NCBI GenBank assembly: GCA_025965755.1
Contig: JAOPWI010000291.1
Span: 1-5,396, forward strand
DNA: 5,396 nt
Source: Frankiales bacterium
GTDB lineage: Bacteria; Actinomycetota; Actinomycetes; Mycobacteriales; SCTD01
Direction of reading: 5' to 3'
The position numbers and the translations under genes were made by a program. Below, in pieces: positions 5,010 through 5,396 of this stretch (the stretch's first letter is position 1; the number at the start of each line of letters is the position of its first letter). The notes beneath the pieces are model-generated. The model did no database searches. It saw only the letters and a program-made list of their open reading frames with translations, and had not been told where the DNA came from.

Positions 5010-5396
5010 ATGACGGGCATGGGGAGGTTCGCCGGGATCGTCGCCGGGCTCGCGCTGCTCGTGGCGTCGCTGCTCGGCGCGGCCTCGCCAGCGCAGGCCG
5101 CGGTCAAGGACATCCGCATCACCCAGAGCGGCCCGGAGCCCCAGGTGCTGGTGGTCGCGGCCGGCGACACCGTTCGCGTCGTCAACGCCGACACGTTCGT
5201 GCACCGCGTCGTCAGCAGCAGCGCCGGCTGGGCCTTCGACACCGGCTCGCTGCTGCCGGGCGAGGCGTACGAGGTGAAGCCCGCACTGAGCCGGGCGGGC
5301 AGCTACACCTACCGCGGGGACGGGCTGGACCGGTTCCAGGGCCGTGTCACCGTGCCCGGCGCGCCGCAGGCCTCGGCCGGTGCGTCCGCCTCGCCC
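5010..5396 (+). CDS. Secreted cupredoxin-fold protein with degenerate copper site, partial (right edge)
   Basis: The reading frame is open for 129 codons to the window edge with no stop. Residues 1-30 form a signal peptide: R6, a hydrophobic core at about 8-25, and a SPAQA/AV cleavage site after A30. Residues 31-115 match a plastocyanin-like cupredoxin domain: VVAAGDTVRVVNADTFVHRVV (48-68), FDTGSLLPGEAY (76-87), GSYTYRGDGLDRFQGRVTV (97-115). H65 matches the first copper-ligand histidine. The C-terminal loop that normally supplies Cys, His and Met has none of them: it reads RGDGLDRFQG (102-111), and H65 is the only His in the visible protein. Copper binding by the usual site is therefore doubtful. 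After 115 the sequence becomes Ala/Ser/Pro-rich, suggesting a linker to a membrane or wall anchor or another domain beyond the window. ATG 5010 is the first start; ATG 5019 is an alternative. AGGG (5002-5005) is only 4 bases from the first and 13 from the second, so neither is well supported. Confidence 0.8.
   Translation, partial: MTGMGRFAGIVAGLALLVASLLGAASPAQAAVKDIRITQSGPEPQVLVVAAGDTVRVVNADTFVHRVVSSSAGWAFDTGSLLPGEAYEVKPALSRAGSYTYRGDGLDRFQGRVTVPGAPQASAGASASP

Noticed and set aside
3536..5242. A 568-codon minus-strand open frame crossing nfo, its gap and the next genes
   Set aside because: It overlaps nfo in another frame and is antisense to the cupredoxin and PIG-V-type genes. The translation is low-complexity Arg/Pro/Ala-rich.

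Overview
This window comes from a very GC-rich actinobacterium. Three things point there: third codon positions are almost all G or C, two or three of the five genes start with GTG, and TAnnnT promoter elements sit 6-7 bases upstream of start codons, the usual layout of leaderless actinobacterial transcripts. The endonuclease IV also looks actinobacterial in length and motifs. I cannot name a genus with confidence; a relative of Geodermatophilales, Frankiales or Kineosporiales would fit. I see no tRNA, rRNA, CRISPR array, insertion sequence or phage-like gene, so this reads as ordinary chromosomal sequence.

Layout. Five protein genes alternate strictly in strand (+, -, +, -, +), which leaves no operon inside the window. 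(1) 35-1168 (+) is a polytopic membrane mannosyltransferase-like protein of the PIG-V type. (2) 1174-2862 (-) is a large membrane protein of the uncharacterised YfhO / GT-C-like class. (3) 2923-4146 (+) is a second PIG-V-type protein, paralogous to the first. (4) 4186-4947 (-) is endonuclease IV (nfo), an AP endonuclease for base excision repair with all nine expected metal ligands. (5) 5010 to the right edge (+) is a secreted cupredoxin-fold protein that is cut by the window end and appears to lack most of its copper ligands.

Regulation. The divergent pair 2/3 is separated by 60 bp and carries two identical elements: CTAGGGT, then exactly 7 bases, then the start codon, once on each strand. 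nfo has a similar TACCGT, then 6 bases, then GTG. Both convergent junctions (5 bp between genes 1 and 2, 39 bp between genes 3 and 4) are spanned by GC-rich hairpins that could end transcription from both sides. They have no T-tract, as is common in high-GC genomes.

How the genes may work together. The three membrane proteins form a small GT-C-fold cluster, probably using polyprenyl-phosphate-linked sugars outside the membrane to build or decorate a cell-envelope glycan, lipoglycan or protein. Substrate and product cannot be read from the sequence. nfo and the cupredoxin protein show no evident functional link to them. Nothing here amounts to a clearly new system. The items most worth a second look are the mirrored leaderless promoters, the copper-site-degenerate cupredoxin, and the PIG-V paralogue pair flanking an orphan GT-C-like protein.
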